Assembly (NCBI GenBank): GCA_014529385.2
Contig: CM043963.1
Location: 4,681,001 to 4,745,000, forward strand
Direction of reading: 5' to 3'
DNA: 64,000 nt
Source of the DNA: Adiantum capillus-veneris
Taxonomy: Eukaryota; Streptophyta; Polypodiopsida; Polypodiales; Pteridaceae
Positions 31,801 through 43,000 of this stretch are shown one piece after another; position 1 is the stretch's first letter, and each line of letters begins with the position of its first letter. The translations under genes were made by a program, and so were the position numbers. The notes under the pieces are model-generated. The model had not been told where the DNA came from and searched no databases. It saw nothing but the letters and a program-made list of their open reading frames with translations.

Positions 31801-33080
31801 CAGTTAGATCACTAGTTGCAATTGCTGCTCATCATGGTTGGAAAGTGCATCAGTTGGATATCAAAACTGCTTTTTTGAATGGTGATTTGCAGGAAGAGGT
31901 TTATGTAAGTCAACCAAGTGGTTTTGTTGTAAAAGGTCAAGAGCAAAAGGTATGTAGATTGCGTAAAGCTTTGTATGGTCTCAAACAGGCTCCAAGAGCA
32001 TGGTATGAGAAGATACATACTTATTTGATTGGCCAGGGATTTCAGAATAGTCCAACAGAAAGTACTTTGTATGTCAAAAAGAGAGATGGAGTTCTCATTA
32101 TGCTAACACTTTATGTGGATGATATGCTTCTTATAGGCAATACTGCAGATGAAATTGAAGCGTTTAAAGATGCTTTGAGAAAAACCTTTGAGATGTCTGA
32201 TCTTGGTTTGCTACATTATTACTTGGGTATTCAGTTTGTGCAATCAGAAGATGGCATATACATGTTGCAGGAAAAATATTTGCATAAAATTTTGGACAAG
32301 TTTGGTATGCAAAATTGTAAGCCAATCTCTACACCCGTAGAAACTGGATCAAAGTTGAGCATGCATGATGCTGGAGAAACTTTTGATGTACATACTTATG
32401 CAGCAGCGGTTGGTTGCTTGATATATTTGGCAGGCAACACTCGTCCAGACATTCAATTTGGGGTTTCACAAGCAAGCAGATTTATGCACAGCCCAGGTAT
32501 GCATCATTGGCAAGTTGTGAAGCGCATACTTCGTTACCTTTCAGGTACCCCTAATCTTGCCATGTTCTTTCCAAGGGGGGATATGTATGGAAAGCACAGT
32601 TCTATGCAGCTTCTTGGTTACAGCGATTCAGATTGGGCTGGTGATTTTGACACACGACATTCCACAAGTGGCAATTGTTTTTTCTTGGGAAATGCATGTA
32701 TATCTTGGCTAAGCAAGAAGCAACCCACAGTGGCTACATCAACTTGTGAAGCTGAGTATAGGGCAGCTTTCACAGCAACATTTGATTGTGTATGGATACG
32801 CAGGTTATTGGCAGATCTTTGTGAGTGTCAACAGGCACCCACTACCATTTTCACTGACAGTCAGAGCGCTATTGCAGTTGCAAGGAATCCAGTATTTCAT
32901 GCAAGAACAAAGCACATAGAGGTTCACTACCACTATGTCAGGGAAAGGCTACATGCAGGGGAGATCACACTAACTTACTGTCCTACACAGGATAACATTG
33001 CAGATCTATTTACGAAGGCGTTATCACAAGAAAAGTTTGAAGCTTTCCGAAAAGCTTTGGGCTTACTCTCATACACATGA
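28899..33080 (+). CDS. Copia A gag-pol polyprotein, intact
   Basis: 1393 codons from the ATG at 28899 (MAQSTEKEIFG). The same frame opens 15 bp earlier at a non-ATG codon, so this ATG is preferred. Domains in order: gag (UBN2-like, KLDGTNYSLWSFM, residues about 20-230); zinc knuckle CHYCKKPGHYISEC (about 269-282); protease YFDSGASRHIT with Asp near 343; GAG-pre-integrase LWHARFGHVSYGSL (about 478); integrase with D545 (HSDVCG), D608 (RTDRGGEY) and E644 (GVAERKN), an exact D35E spacing; RT with YVDDM at about 1072-1076; RNase H from GYSDSDWAGD (about 1241) to HARTKHIEVHYHYVR. It cleaves itself, copies the element RNA and integrates the cDNA. No stop or frameshift is seen. It is a Tork/Tnt1-style polyprotein by layout; the exact lineage is not determined. 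Confidence 0.95.
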   Translation: MAQSTEKEIFGAFTSEDKLDGTNYSLWSFMAKNVLVGKGLWDYVSGDEVRPGSIAPAMPGRGAAVGAGPSQVTPEQKRWDTKDAQAMDVIALTIKRTITPHIRSCRTSEDAWNTLQAMFGGRNAAIIEFLKKQLDKIQMDEGDDIVEHPTKIRDLKEQLLSIDEVIPEKDLVSKTLNSLPPSYLTFQTSLTLTLRANPDPLHFEELVALLLQEDQSRKNKSLQVDGMDHALVVQNKNRGKESAHHSKSSAGQSSKKSKGDSDKSKRKGKCHYCKKPGHYISECKKRIAKEKKKESSLVVSASGDSSTAKEESANFVQDSYAFVVCSDFSAYSVDKTQMIWYFDSGASRHITSRKDLFCSLDAALAGKKVTCANNASYPIKGVGKILITISDGSDLCLPDVLYVPGIKKNLLYVSSLAKNGLRVIFEDDRCIVRDRENGYSLITTGTLENGLFVLDRFEKQIQVCIAETKTQAMQDAELWHARFGHVSYGSLMTLQRHNMVHDLSLLEMPPRHVCEGCVLGKMHRFAFSQDGSVRATRKLQLVHSDVCGPMRTPSLGNSLYFVTFIDDFSRFCWVYPLKAKSDVFAVFQHYVAMVENETGCKVQTLRTDRGGEYMSGAFKDFLGKKGIKHQCTMPYTPQQNGVAERKNGSLMETARCMLKAKSLPHKLWMEAVACAAHVLNTCPTRALKTITAYEAWYDKKPSVSYLRVFGCLAYAHIPQQLRGKLDDKTVKCIFVGYSSGSKGYRLYNPATNKIFESRDVIFAETTAQPMVAFDVPHMQTHDVFEGLLPSFVENQESQQVDNLDQSFDQHVTPHDVEEIVREEQEVLREERTLPKWVQKTLQDSKLDAPLPRKTRAGTTLGREQVDLACFSTLCDADEPYSFDQALECVQWKDAMQQEIDSIHKNHTWDLVDLPTGKKPIGTKWVFKVKRKQDGTVDRYKARLVAKGYAQQKGIDYDETFAPTSRASTVRSLVAIAAHHGWKVHQLDIKTAFLNGDLQEEVYVSQPSGFVVKGQEQKVCRLRKALYGLKQAPRAWYEKIHTYLIGQGFQNSPTESTLYVKKRDGVLIMLTLYVDDMLLIGNTADEIEAFKDALRKTFEMSDLGLLHYYLGIQFVQSEDGIYMLQEKYLHKILDKFGMQNCKPISTPVETGSKLSMHDAGETFDVHTYAAAVGCLIYLAGNTRPDIQFGVSQASRFMHSPGMHHWQVVKRILRYLSGTPNLAMFFPRGDMYGKHSSMQLLGYSDSDWAGDFDTRHSTSGNCFFLGNACISWLSKKQPTVATSTCEAEYRAAFTATFDCVWIRRLLADLCECQQAPTTIFTDSQSAIAVARNPVFHARTKHIEVHYHYVRERLHAGEITLTYCPTQDNIADLFTKALSQEKFEAFRKALGLLSYT

Positions 33081-33117
33081 TGATTTGCTACCTTGTACGG
33101 ATTCACACTATCACTAC

Positions 33118-33127
33118 AGGGGGGATT
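33118..33127 (+). other. Polypurine tract of copia A
   Basis: AGGGGGGATT directly before the 3' LTR. It primes plus-strand DNA. Confidence 0.8.
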
Positions 33128-33404
33128 TGTAGACATGTAGTAGTGTTAGTGTGTATACACGCTTCACCAGGGGCACTTTTATCCCACTGGGTTTTTCCCC
33201 CTGGACATCCGGTGTGAAAGGACACCTTATCTCTTAGGGTTTCATATAAGCTTTGTAGCTCTGAGTTTGTATACACTATTATTCCAATACAGAGAGAGAG
33301 ACTACAGAGATCTCGTACACAAGCTCTGTGTCTTCTCCTTCTCCATCTTCTTCCTACTCTGAGTTGCTGTCTTCCTTCTGTTTCCTGTTTCATCATCTTC
33401 AACA
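33128..33404 (+). repeat. 3' LTR of copia A
   Basis: Same 277 bp as the 5' LTR apart from one A/G difference. Followed by AACAG. Confidence 0.95.
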
Positions 33405-33409
33405 AACAG

Positions 33410-34421
33410 GCCATTGTGGGCAGAGGTATTATTGTGCCAGGGAGGGCCCAATGCATTACTATGCAGGTTCATGGTTGCCTCATGGGATTCTTGAACATTT
33501 ATGTGCCCAATGTGGCAAGTGCACGAGTTGAGTTTTGGTCATATCTTGTAGATTCCTTGACGCATGTAGAGCAATGGTGTGTCGGGTGAGACTTGAACAT
33601 GTTGGAGGACCCCACAGATAGGATTGAGGTAGCCATGCTACTGTGCAGGGGGCTCAGTTGGCAGCATGGGAGTGTTTATGTATGGTCCTAAGGATTTCAG
33701 ATGTTTGGCAGCATGCAAGATTTCTGCGGCCCCTCAAGAACTTGTCTTTCTCTCGCTCTGACCGCAGAGTAGGAGAGAATCTATCTCGAATAGATCGCTT
33801 CTACACCAATGATCACATATGTGACATGGGAGGATCTGTCTGTATTCTGGCAAGGACTACATTTTCGGATCATGCGACAATGATTCTTACCGTGATAGAC
33901 AGACAGAGCAGTGGGAGCACGATGTTGCGCATCCCTGAGAGGATCTTGCTGGATCGAGAGCTCAGAGAGAAGGTGGTGGCACTTTGGACAGAGAGTTTGG
34001 TCACTCAAGGCACCCTTGCTGGTAGAGTGGCCTTGGGACTTCCTGAGCCTAGTTGCTTCTTCCTCCAGGAGTCTATAGCTCGCTTGGCTGCAGTGAGGGA
34101 GGAGAAGAAGCATCTCTGATGAGGCATTGCTTCCTTACAGCGGATGGAGGAGCACCACCCAGATTGTCCTTGGTTAGAGGAGCAGATGCAGCAAGCTCGA
34201 CACGAGTTTATTAGCATTGAGGAGCGGTGCCACGAGTTTTCCTTTCATCGACAGGCATCTCAGTGGACCCAGGTGGGCGATAGAGTTACTTGAGACTATG
34301 GGGCCCCACCATGTGCACACCAGTGTCAGCCAATTGAGGAGACTTGATGGGTTCAGTTGCTTCAGAGCCTGAGGATATACATGCAATTGCTACTGACTTT
34401 ACCGTGATTTTTTGTTAGTTG
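33410..34421 (+). pseudogene. LINE endonuclease, continuation after copia A
   Basis: Continues the LINE domain begun at 27955: IVGRGIIVPGRAQCI, MGFLNIYVPNVASARVEFW, then DLNMLEDPTDR (the GDFNM..p.D motif with a stop in place of Gly). The frame at 33643-34119 follows with LSRIDRFYTND, GGSVCILARTTFSDHATMIL, the (R/S)(L/I)DR and SDH signatures closing an APE-type endonuclease. Basic linker sequence then runs to about 34330 (FHRQASQWTQVGDRVT). Stops are present. It ends where copia B begins, and the LINE reverse transcriptase is not found beyond copia B. Confidence 0.8.
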
Positions 34422-34830
<409 letters not shown>

Positions 34831-34832
34831 AG

Positions 34833-34844
34833 TGGTATCAGAGC
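34833..34844 (+). other. Primer-binding site of copia B
   Basis: TGGTATCAGAGC two bases after the 5' LTR. Confidence 0.9.
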
Positions 34845-35585
34845 ACAATTAGGGTTTGCTCGCAAACCTGCAAACGTTGATTTTCAACCAAGGAGGTCAA
34901 CTTTCATGCGAGATTTTGCAATTTGATCGCCAATGGACTCGTCCCCGGACACTAGAGAGCTCCCAGCAAGTGAAATTGACCTAAAATAGGCTGAAATTAG
35001 GTCAACATCAAAAAATTACAGGTTATGAAAGCGAAATACAGGTTTTGAAAATGATGTATTAAGGTGTGGGAACACTTTAGCCAAGTCCCCGCTACCCGAA
35101 GTCATTGAAATTGCCAAAAAACGGGTCCTCAAACAGGTGTTTTCAGCAAATTTCAGATTTACGCAAGTTTTTGCAAGTGTTTTTATGATGCGACTACATT
35201 GGGGAAAGTGCAAATTGATGCAATTTACGCACGTTTGACAAATTTTGGCTATGTATGACCATTTGTGGCTCAATTTCATGCAATTTTGATGCTACAAATT
35301 GGGGCTTTTGCTCTTACGTGCTTCTAAAGGCTATGTATTAGCTTTATGTATGTTCTGTGAGCTAAAAACAACTAAATTTGTTGTTTTCGAGCACAAATTC
35401 GCTTGCTGAAATTTCCTGCGCATAATTTTCAGAAATTGATTTTTGTGCCCAAATCGACCTATTTTGCCCCAAATTGCTCTTGTGACCATTTGGAGCTGTA
35501 GTGCACACCTCTGTGAGGCTATACTCCGGTTTTTGTGCAGTTTGCCCAAAAATTCAACGTATTAGCCCTCTTATTTCGTGCAACT

Positions 35586-37368
35586 ATGGCCTCATCTTCT
35601 TCGGATGTGAAAAATCTCTTCGAGATTAGGAGGTTCGATGGAACAGGCTTCGACCTTTGGAAAGACAGGATTCAGGGAATCCTATTTCTTAAGGATTGTG
35701 AAGGGGCACTTGAATAGGTAAAGCCACAGAATATGACGGATGAATCATGGGTTAGCCTAAACAGGAAGGTTGTTATATACATTAAAATGGCCATGACTGA
35801 TGAGACAGTCATTGATGTGAAAGGTCTCACAACTGCTTTTGATGTGTGGGAGAAGTTAAAGGGAATGTATGAAAATACAACGCCTGTCAACCAGGTGCAC
35901 TTGATACGAAAACTTGTTGGCATACAACTGGATGAGTCCAAGAGCGCAGCAGAGCACTTGTCGTTGTTCGCAGGTACTTTGTCGCAGTTACAGGAATCAC
36001 GCTTGCCCCCTTTTGATGATAAGCTGAAAGCTATCTTCTTGCTTATGACCTTACCTGAGTCATGGAAAACTTTGGTGGTTTCATTGTCCAATAACCACAA
36101 TTTGACCTTTGATGGTGTTTGGGGATTCTATCTTGAATGAAGAAATCAGGAGGAAAGCAAGTAGAGAGGGAGGTAGCTCTGCCAACATGGTTAGAGGCAG
36201 GACAGAAAAGAAGAATGCTTATGCACAAAGGAGTAAGAGTAAGAGTAAGGAAAGGGGAAATGCCAGCAAAGGCAAGGGTGATGTGACTTACTATCAGTGT
36301 CAGGAAAGGTCACAAGAAACCCGATTGCAGGTACTATAAAGCTGAGCTAGAACGGAAAAAGAATGGCAGAGACAAAAAGAAAGAGAAGAAGGAAGTCAAG
36401 GCAGATGCACAGGATAGCTCAAAGGACAAAGAGAAGGCCAATGTGGCTTCTAGTGTTATGATTGAGGAGCTGTCAGATATAGAGGACATCTTATGTGCCC
36501 TATTGTCAAATGATGATGCTTATGACATTGATGCCTCTCTTAATGTTCATTCACAGGACATGCAGATCACCAAGAGTGATCTTATTGATGCTTTGTTGAC
36601 TGTCAATGATGCATTATCCCAGACTTGGATTGTTGATTCCAGTGCTTCATTTCATGTGACTCCTATCAATGAGTGTTTTTATACTTTTGAAGCAGGCAAG
36701 CGTGGCCATGTATATCTTGGAAACAATCATGCATGTTCCATTGAGGGTATTGGCACTGTGCATCTCTCCATAGATGCAACAAATGAGCTTGTCTTGCATG
36801 ATGTTAGATATGTGTCGGGAATCAAGAAGTGTCTTCTTTCTATTGGTCAGATGGATATGCATGGTTATAGCATCTTGTTTGAGAGAGGATCATGGAAAAT
36901 GACTAAAGGCTCAAGGCTGATTGTAAAGGGCACAAAGAAAGGGACACTTTACTGCATGCATGGAAAGGCCGTGTTGGGCAAGTTTATTGCATTGGCTAAA
37001 ATTAACTCTCACATGGAGTTGTGGCACAAGAGGCTTGGCCATATGAGCCAAAAGAGTCTTTTTAAACTTTCTACTTTGAACAAGCTTGATGCTAAAGGCA
37101 CAAAGCTTGACTTTTGTAATGAATGTCAATATGGCAAGCAAGTAAAGCGTTCTTATTACTCTGGTGTCTCTCGTAAATCTTGTGTGCTTGATCTTGTACA
37201 TTCCAATGTATGTAGCATCGCTGCTAAGTCTATGGGAGGTGCATGCTATTTTGTCTCCTTTGTTGATGATCATTCTAGGAAAATTTGGGTTTATTTGCTT
37301 AAGTCTAAGGATGAAACGTTTGCTGCATTTAAGAGATTGCATGCATTTGTGATCACCCAAACAGGTAG
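35586..37368 (+). pseudogene. Copia B gag, protease and integrase N-part, broken
   Basis: The gag frame starts at ATG 35586 (MASSSSDVKNLF) and has an in-frame TAG at 35714. It continues as MTDESWVSLNRKVVIYIKMA and LPPFDDKLKAIFLLMTLP, the UBN2-type gag. A frameshift near 36115 and another inside the zinc knuckle (about 36300-36335) follow. The open stretch 36443-37368 carries the protease motif reading VDSSASFHVTP (Gly of DSG changed to Ser) and the pre-integrase LWHKRLGHMSQKSLF. The integrase start reads VHSNVC, so the first catalytic Asp is Asn. The pol frame is cut at 37368 by the gypsy element, just before the second integrase Asp. It is non-functional. Confidence 0.9.
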
Positions 37369-39737
37369 TGATAGCCGTTTTTTGGCTCTTTGTAATTGCC
37401 ACAGTGAGTTACCTCACCCTACCAAAATCACCCAAACATTGTGGCTATCCCTACCATTTCACTGTACATAGGCGTGCGTGAGTCACGGGACTTTTTCCAT
37501 ATCTTCTTAAAAAACCCTCAATTAGCTAGTCATTGGGCTAGTTGAGCCAAAAAATAAAATAAAAAATATAAGTATATTATGGCCCATGCGTATGTAAATA
37601 TTTCTTTGTATATAGGGCCTTAATAAAATATTTTTTCATAATTATTTTGGTATTTATTTAAATATTTCTACCTAGGTGTGTGTTATTATGCTTTGTACAT
37701 TGCCTCACCATTACCACAATTTTTCTTACCATTTTTTATACTCTTTATTCCATATAGAAATATTTTCATGTAAGCTTCTCTTATATTTGGTGTAACTCCA
37801 CCCCAACAAAAATCCAAAAAAACTAGTTCTATTTATGTGTATATTTTTTTCACTATTGTGATTTTTCCCTTCCTACATCTATTTTGTTTTTTTCTAAAAA
37901 ATTAGAACACCAAAAATATTTATCTTTTTATGGTAGCCTCATAATGAGAGAGATTTCTTTTGACCCCTTTATATTTTTTCCACTTATATTATTTATATTT
38001 GACATGTACATATTTTTTAAACCCCTCAATATTTGATTTTCTTAGTTGTACTATTCACTTATATCCTAATCTCAACAATATCTTCAATTATAGACCTACC
38101 AAATAAGGTCAAGGGTAGGTGGCATGCATACATGCACTATGGAGGGCTCACTCTTGGAGGTATTCAAAAGAATCATCCAAAGAAGGACCCCACAAGGACC
38201 TTTGCAGTGGAAAAAAACGGTCGGTTTTGCTGAATTTTTAAAGTTCACTTGCTCTCCGAATTTGAAAAGGTGATACAAACAAAAGTTGTAGCTCGTGGGC
38301 TGAACGTTTGCCTCAAATTTTTTCATATTTTTTTGAGCTACGAGCTGTGAGCTATGATTTTATTAGTGGACCCCAGTTTTCCCATGCTATGCAGCCACAC
38401 TCTCTCTTCCACTTTATCATTTTCCTCTTTCACACACACTTCTCCCCATCTCTCTCACCACTCCTCTCTGCACACTACTCACCTTCTCCTCAACCTTGAA
38501 GAATAAGAGAAACCATGGTGAACTCATACCTCCCACACACAATTCCATTCCAAAATTGACCACCTAGTCTCATTTTTCCTCCTCCAAATTACCCATATCT
38601 ATCAAAAAACCACAAAATTCAGCCTCTTCTCTTAAAAGACAGCATCATGGTGGTTGATTACTCAGCTTCAATTACCTTGTCTCTCAAGGAAGGTCAAGAG
38701 TGGAGAAAAAATGTACCGTCAAAGCTAGTGGACCGTCAACAAGCGTCAAAATTGGCCCTACTCAAGACACTTGGAGCATCAACCTTGTAAGAAATCCACC
38801 TTTTCTTACCTCTTAAGAGTTTTTCTTCCTTATTTGTATCCTACATGGATACTCCCATTGTAAATACCCAATTTCATTTGTAAATTAATACTAACTCTAC
38901 TAACACTAACCCACTATGAAAAGTCCTATCACCTCCATTTCTCTCCTCTCTCTTTCCCCACCAACTTCTTGATAATTCCAAGCAAAAGAAATTAGATAAA
39001 TGGCTGAAAATCTAACCCAACCATGGTTAGAGAAGTAACCCTAGCCTTCAAAATTGCTATAAAAGGAGGGTGTGGCTAGCACAAAAGTTGGAGCCATAAG
39101 CAAGAGCACTATGCTATAGCTTGAGAAGCCAAGCTCAACCTCTCTAGAAGGAGCTCTTGAGTGGAAGCTCATTGTCTTATGCATGTGCATGTGTTGTAAT
39201 AGGGGATTAGCAAGGGAACTCTATGCCATTGTAAGAGAGAGAGTGATCATTCAATTGAGAGTAGGAAATCTATCATTTCTCCTACTAGTGTAAGCCCAAC
39301 ATTTGCTGAATCAAGGAGGGTGGATTTGGACTAAGCTTGGATACTTTGTCTCCCTTCCAACGTGAAGTAATGGACAACAATGATGCGTAAGTGTCTTGGT
39401 GTTTTTTGTTAAGTTCTTGATAGCTTGTCTCTGGTGTTGTCATCAATCTAGCCATAAATCCCACATACTGTAAGAGGGCGACAGGGTGGAGAGGACTCCC
39501 CTGGCCTTAAGACAGTGATTGGGGTGGCTTTTTTTGTGATGTGTTGTGGTGAAATTTACGCAAGCTATGTGAACAAATACTAATCTCACTTTGATTTGTC
39601 ATGACAGATTTGTAAGAAGGTATTAATGCAACAAGCACCCCCTCCCCCTTTCTCTCTCTTTCTTACATATATATATTTATGTTTGCTTGATCATTAACGA
39701 TACACTTCAAAGCAGCCCGAGCACCATCTCTCTCTCA

Positions 39738-39780
<43 letters not shown>

Positions 39781-40033
39781 TTTTAGTGTGTGAGAGTGTT
39801 CCATTGGTGTTAGGGTTAGTGTAAATTCCTTGCTTGTTTGTGGGTTGCTCTAACGATTCTCCTCTTTTGGGTCCTAGTTCGCTCTTAAACTAGGTGGTGC
39901 CCCTTGTGTAGTGGGATTTGGCTGGGGGTTTGTTGTTTTGGGTTGTGTTGTGCCCCAGCCCCATTGAGCAGCACGGGAGCCTTGAAGGGTGTCTAGAGGT
40001 TGCTCTTCTTGTTGCCCGCCCCGGACCGCCTCA
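37369..40033 (+). repeat. 5' LTR of Tat element
   Basis: TGATAGCCG ... GGACCGCCTCA. It has a TATA box at 39058-39065, a CT microsatellite at about 39741-39777 and only short open frames. Those frames recur in every LTR copy and show no domain. Confidence 0.92.
39058..39065 (+). promoter_or_regulatory. TATA box in Tat LTR
   Basis: TATAAAAG in TTGCTATAAAAGGAGGG, repeated at 46618-46625 in the 3' LTR. A strong match to the plant consensus, about 1 kb before the LTR end. Confidence 0.6.
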
Positions 40034-43000
40034 TAGCCGGACTCTTTCCTGACCTTAAGGTAAAAGTTGAGGCGGGTGCACCTGCTACCTTTGATGCAGC
40101 TGAAACTAGGGCTGTTGAGAAATATAGGAAACTCAAGTGCTTAAGGGGAGAGGTTCCAATAGAAGGTCTTAGACCCAAAGGTAAGTCACAAGCATCAACA
40201 TCGAGGGAGCTTCCTGAGGTAACGGCGGAAGTAATTGAGAAGTTAAACGAATCTTTAAGCAGCCTGTCAATTCACCTTGCACAAGCTGTAGGTCCAAAGG
40301 GACAAGCAAAGAAGTCTGAAGAGCGAGATCCACGACCTAGGAGAGTCTTGCAATGTTGGAATTGCGGAGAGTCTGGACATGGGATGTATAATTGTCCTTG
40401 GCCCCGTGGGGAGCCAGGGAGACCTAACTTGAATTACCTAGTGATGAATGCAGGTGAAGGAACTGGTCAACAACCAAGGCTTCTACAAAGACCAAATGGA
40501 CCAAGACCACCTCCACAAGGGGTAGAAGGAGTTCCACCTTTGCCAGATCCAAATGTGCATGTGGTAGAAGTGACAAACTCAAATGAGGTTGACATGGAAG
40601 AAAATGGCATTAAGCGTGGCCGAGGAAAAGGTAAAGAGAAAGAGGGTGTCCCATCACAGAGTGACCATGGACAAGGCAAGAAGGCAAAGGAGACCAAGGA
40701 AGCTAAGAGGACTCGACGTCGTATCAATCTCCAAGACTTCCCTCTTGGACATGGTATGGCTCCGTACAACTTGTTGGAAGACATGAGAGGTAAGGGTCCT
40801 GATATCTCATGGCCTCAGTTTCTTGCATTATGCCCACAAGTTAGGAGGGATTTAACAAAGGAAGTTAGCACTAGGAGAAAGGTAAAAGAGAGTTTTCCTG
40901 TTGTAAAAATTGCACATGCTGAAATGAACGAGGATATTACACCTGTGCTAGATTGTTACATAAAAGGAAGATTGGTTAGGAAAGGTCTAGTGGATGGGGG
41001 TGCACAAATTTGCATCATGACAGAAGCGCTCATGCAAAGACTAGGCATGCACATCCATGAGACACCTGAAATCAAAGTCAAGATGGCAAACAATAGCAAG
41101 GCTAGGTGTGTAGGCATTTGTAAAAATGTTTTTGTAGAGGCCTTTGGCATTAAGAAAGCGGTGGATTTTTATGTTATGTCGACCAAGGGAAGTGGTTATC
41201 CATTTATCCTAGGAAGACCATGGCTAATGAAAATGCGAGCTTTGCAGGATTGGGAGAGTGGGAAATTAATTTGCAGGAATGACAATCATAAGAAGGTTGT
41301 CTTTGACATGAAGGAGCAACGCCAAGAGGAGCTCCATGAAGAATCATCTCAAAGTGAGACGGAAGAAGGTTGGACCGATAGCACTTCAGAAGAAGAAAGT
41401 AGCGGAAGCATTACTGAAGAGGAGTCTTCCATCGAAGTCATAGGGGTAAGGTTTAAGCCAAGCAACCAAGAGACCTCTTGTGAAGGCTTGGAGGAGGTAG
41501 GTCCTCAAGAGAACGAAGGTGTTCAAGATGAAGGGATGCTGGAAGGTATTCTATCAACAACACTTACAAAGGATGAAAGAGAGGAGTTCAAATGTGTGCT
41601 AAGGAAATTTCCTAGGATTTTTGCTAAAGACTACGCCGATGTGCGTGGAGTAGATGCTGTTCAACACAAAATTGAGTTGAAGCTAGAGGCCACACCTAAG
41701 GCTCAGAAGCTACGAAGGCTAGGAGTCATCAAGGAGCAGGCTTTACTCAAGGAGGTAAGAAAGCTTCTAGCAGCAGGTTTCATTTATCCAGTGGAGAATT
41801 CAGAGTGGGTCTCTCCCGTTGTTGTCACTCCTAAGAAAAACGGAAAGTGGAGGGTGTGTGTGGATTACCGTCCACTCAATGAGGCAACAAAAAGAGATCA
41901 CTTTCCCCTCCCATTTCAGGATGAGATACTAAATGAGGTAGCTGGTCATGAGAAGTACACTGTGTGTGATGGCTACTCAGGTTACTTTCAAATAGGGATT
42001 GCATTGGAGGATCAATTGAAAACAACCTTTATCACTCCTTGGGGTTGTTATGCTTTTAGAGTCATGCCATTTGGTCTGACAAATGCTCCTGCAACATTCC
42101 AACGCTTCATGAACATGGTGTTTCAAGCATTCTTTGGAAAGTCCATTAGGGTTTTTATTGATGATTTTTGCATTTATAGCTCAAAATCATTGCATCTACA
42201 AAGGGTAGAAGAAGGTTTAAAGAAGCTCTATGACATGGGAGGTCAACTCAACCCCGACAAGTGTCACATAGCTGAGGATGAAGTGATCTTGCTTGGTCAC
42301 AAGGTTTCCTATAAAGGCATTGAGGTGGATCCTTCAAAGGCAAAGGCTCTTATTGAGCTCCCCTCACCCAAGAATCTCAAAGAGGTCATATCATTCATTC
42401 AAAAAGTGAAGTATATGTCACGCTTTATTCACTTAGCTTCGGAGTTGCTTCATCCTTTGCAAAAGTTGACACAACAAGTAGGATTTGCATGGTCTGATGA
42501 GCTTGAAGAGTATTTTTGTAACATTAAAGTCATTTTGTCAGAGCTACCAACACTCATGCCTCCTTGTTGGGAGTACACATTCTTTGTTAGCTCTAGTGTT
42601 GGAAGGGAAACAATTGGTGCTGTGTTGCTACAACAAGATCCCCACAGTACAAGGATGCGACCCATCTACTTTGCTAGTAGGGTCATGAATGCTTTGGAGA
42701 GAGACTACACAGAAGCAGAACTCATGATGCTTTCTCTCATGTTTGCGGTGAGAAAGTTTAGATCCTACCTGCTACCAAAACCTTTTGTAATTCTCACTGC
42801 AGAGAATTTGTTCCCTTGGGTGTCATCTCAAATGAATCTTAGTACTAGGATCTCAAAGTGGATTATGGAGTTGCAAGAGTTTCAATACTCTTTCAAGGTA
42901 GAAGATAGTGTGCGTGCACAATTGGCAGGGATTCTCACTTATAGGGTGCATGAAAAGGAGATTAAGGTGCCTGAAGTAAAGACCCTACCATTACCACCAC

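Larger units (their letters stand above)
28223..33404 (+). mobile_element. Complete Ty1/copia element A
   Basis: 5182 bp with 277-bp LTRs (28223-28499, 33128-33404), a tRNA-Met PBS, one long polyprotein frame, a polypurine tract and a perfect 5-bp target duplication AACAG (28218-28222 and 33405-33409). The two LTRs differ at one position by eye (A in GCTCTAAGTTTG, G in the 3' copy). That fits a very recent insertion. All parts needed for autonomous movement are present. It sits inside a LINE endonuclease gene. Confidence 0.95.

Noticed and set aside
34831-34846. tRNA-like sequence TGGTATCAGAGC at several sites
   Set aside because: It lies just after LTR ends and is a primer-binding site; no tRNA cloverleaf follows.
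38033-38499. Short frames (IFLVVLFTYIL..., QIFSYFFELRAVSY...) that recur at 45592-46059 and 60183-60668
   Set aside because: They recur because they lie in three copies of the same LTR. They have no domain, and frame changes between copies show no selection on the protein.
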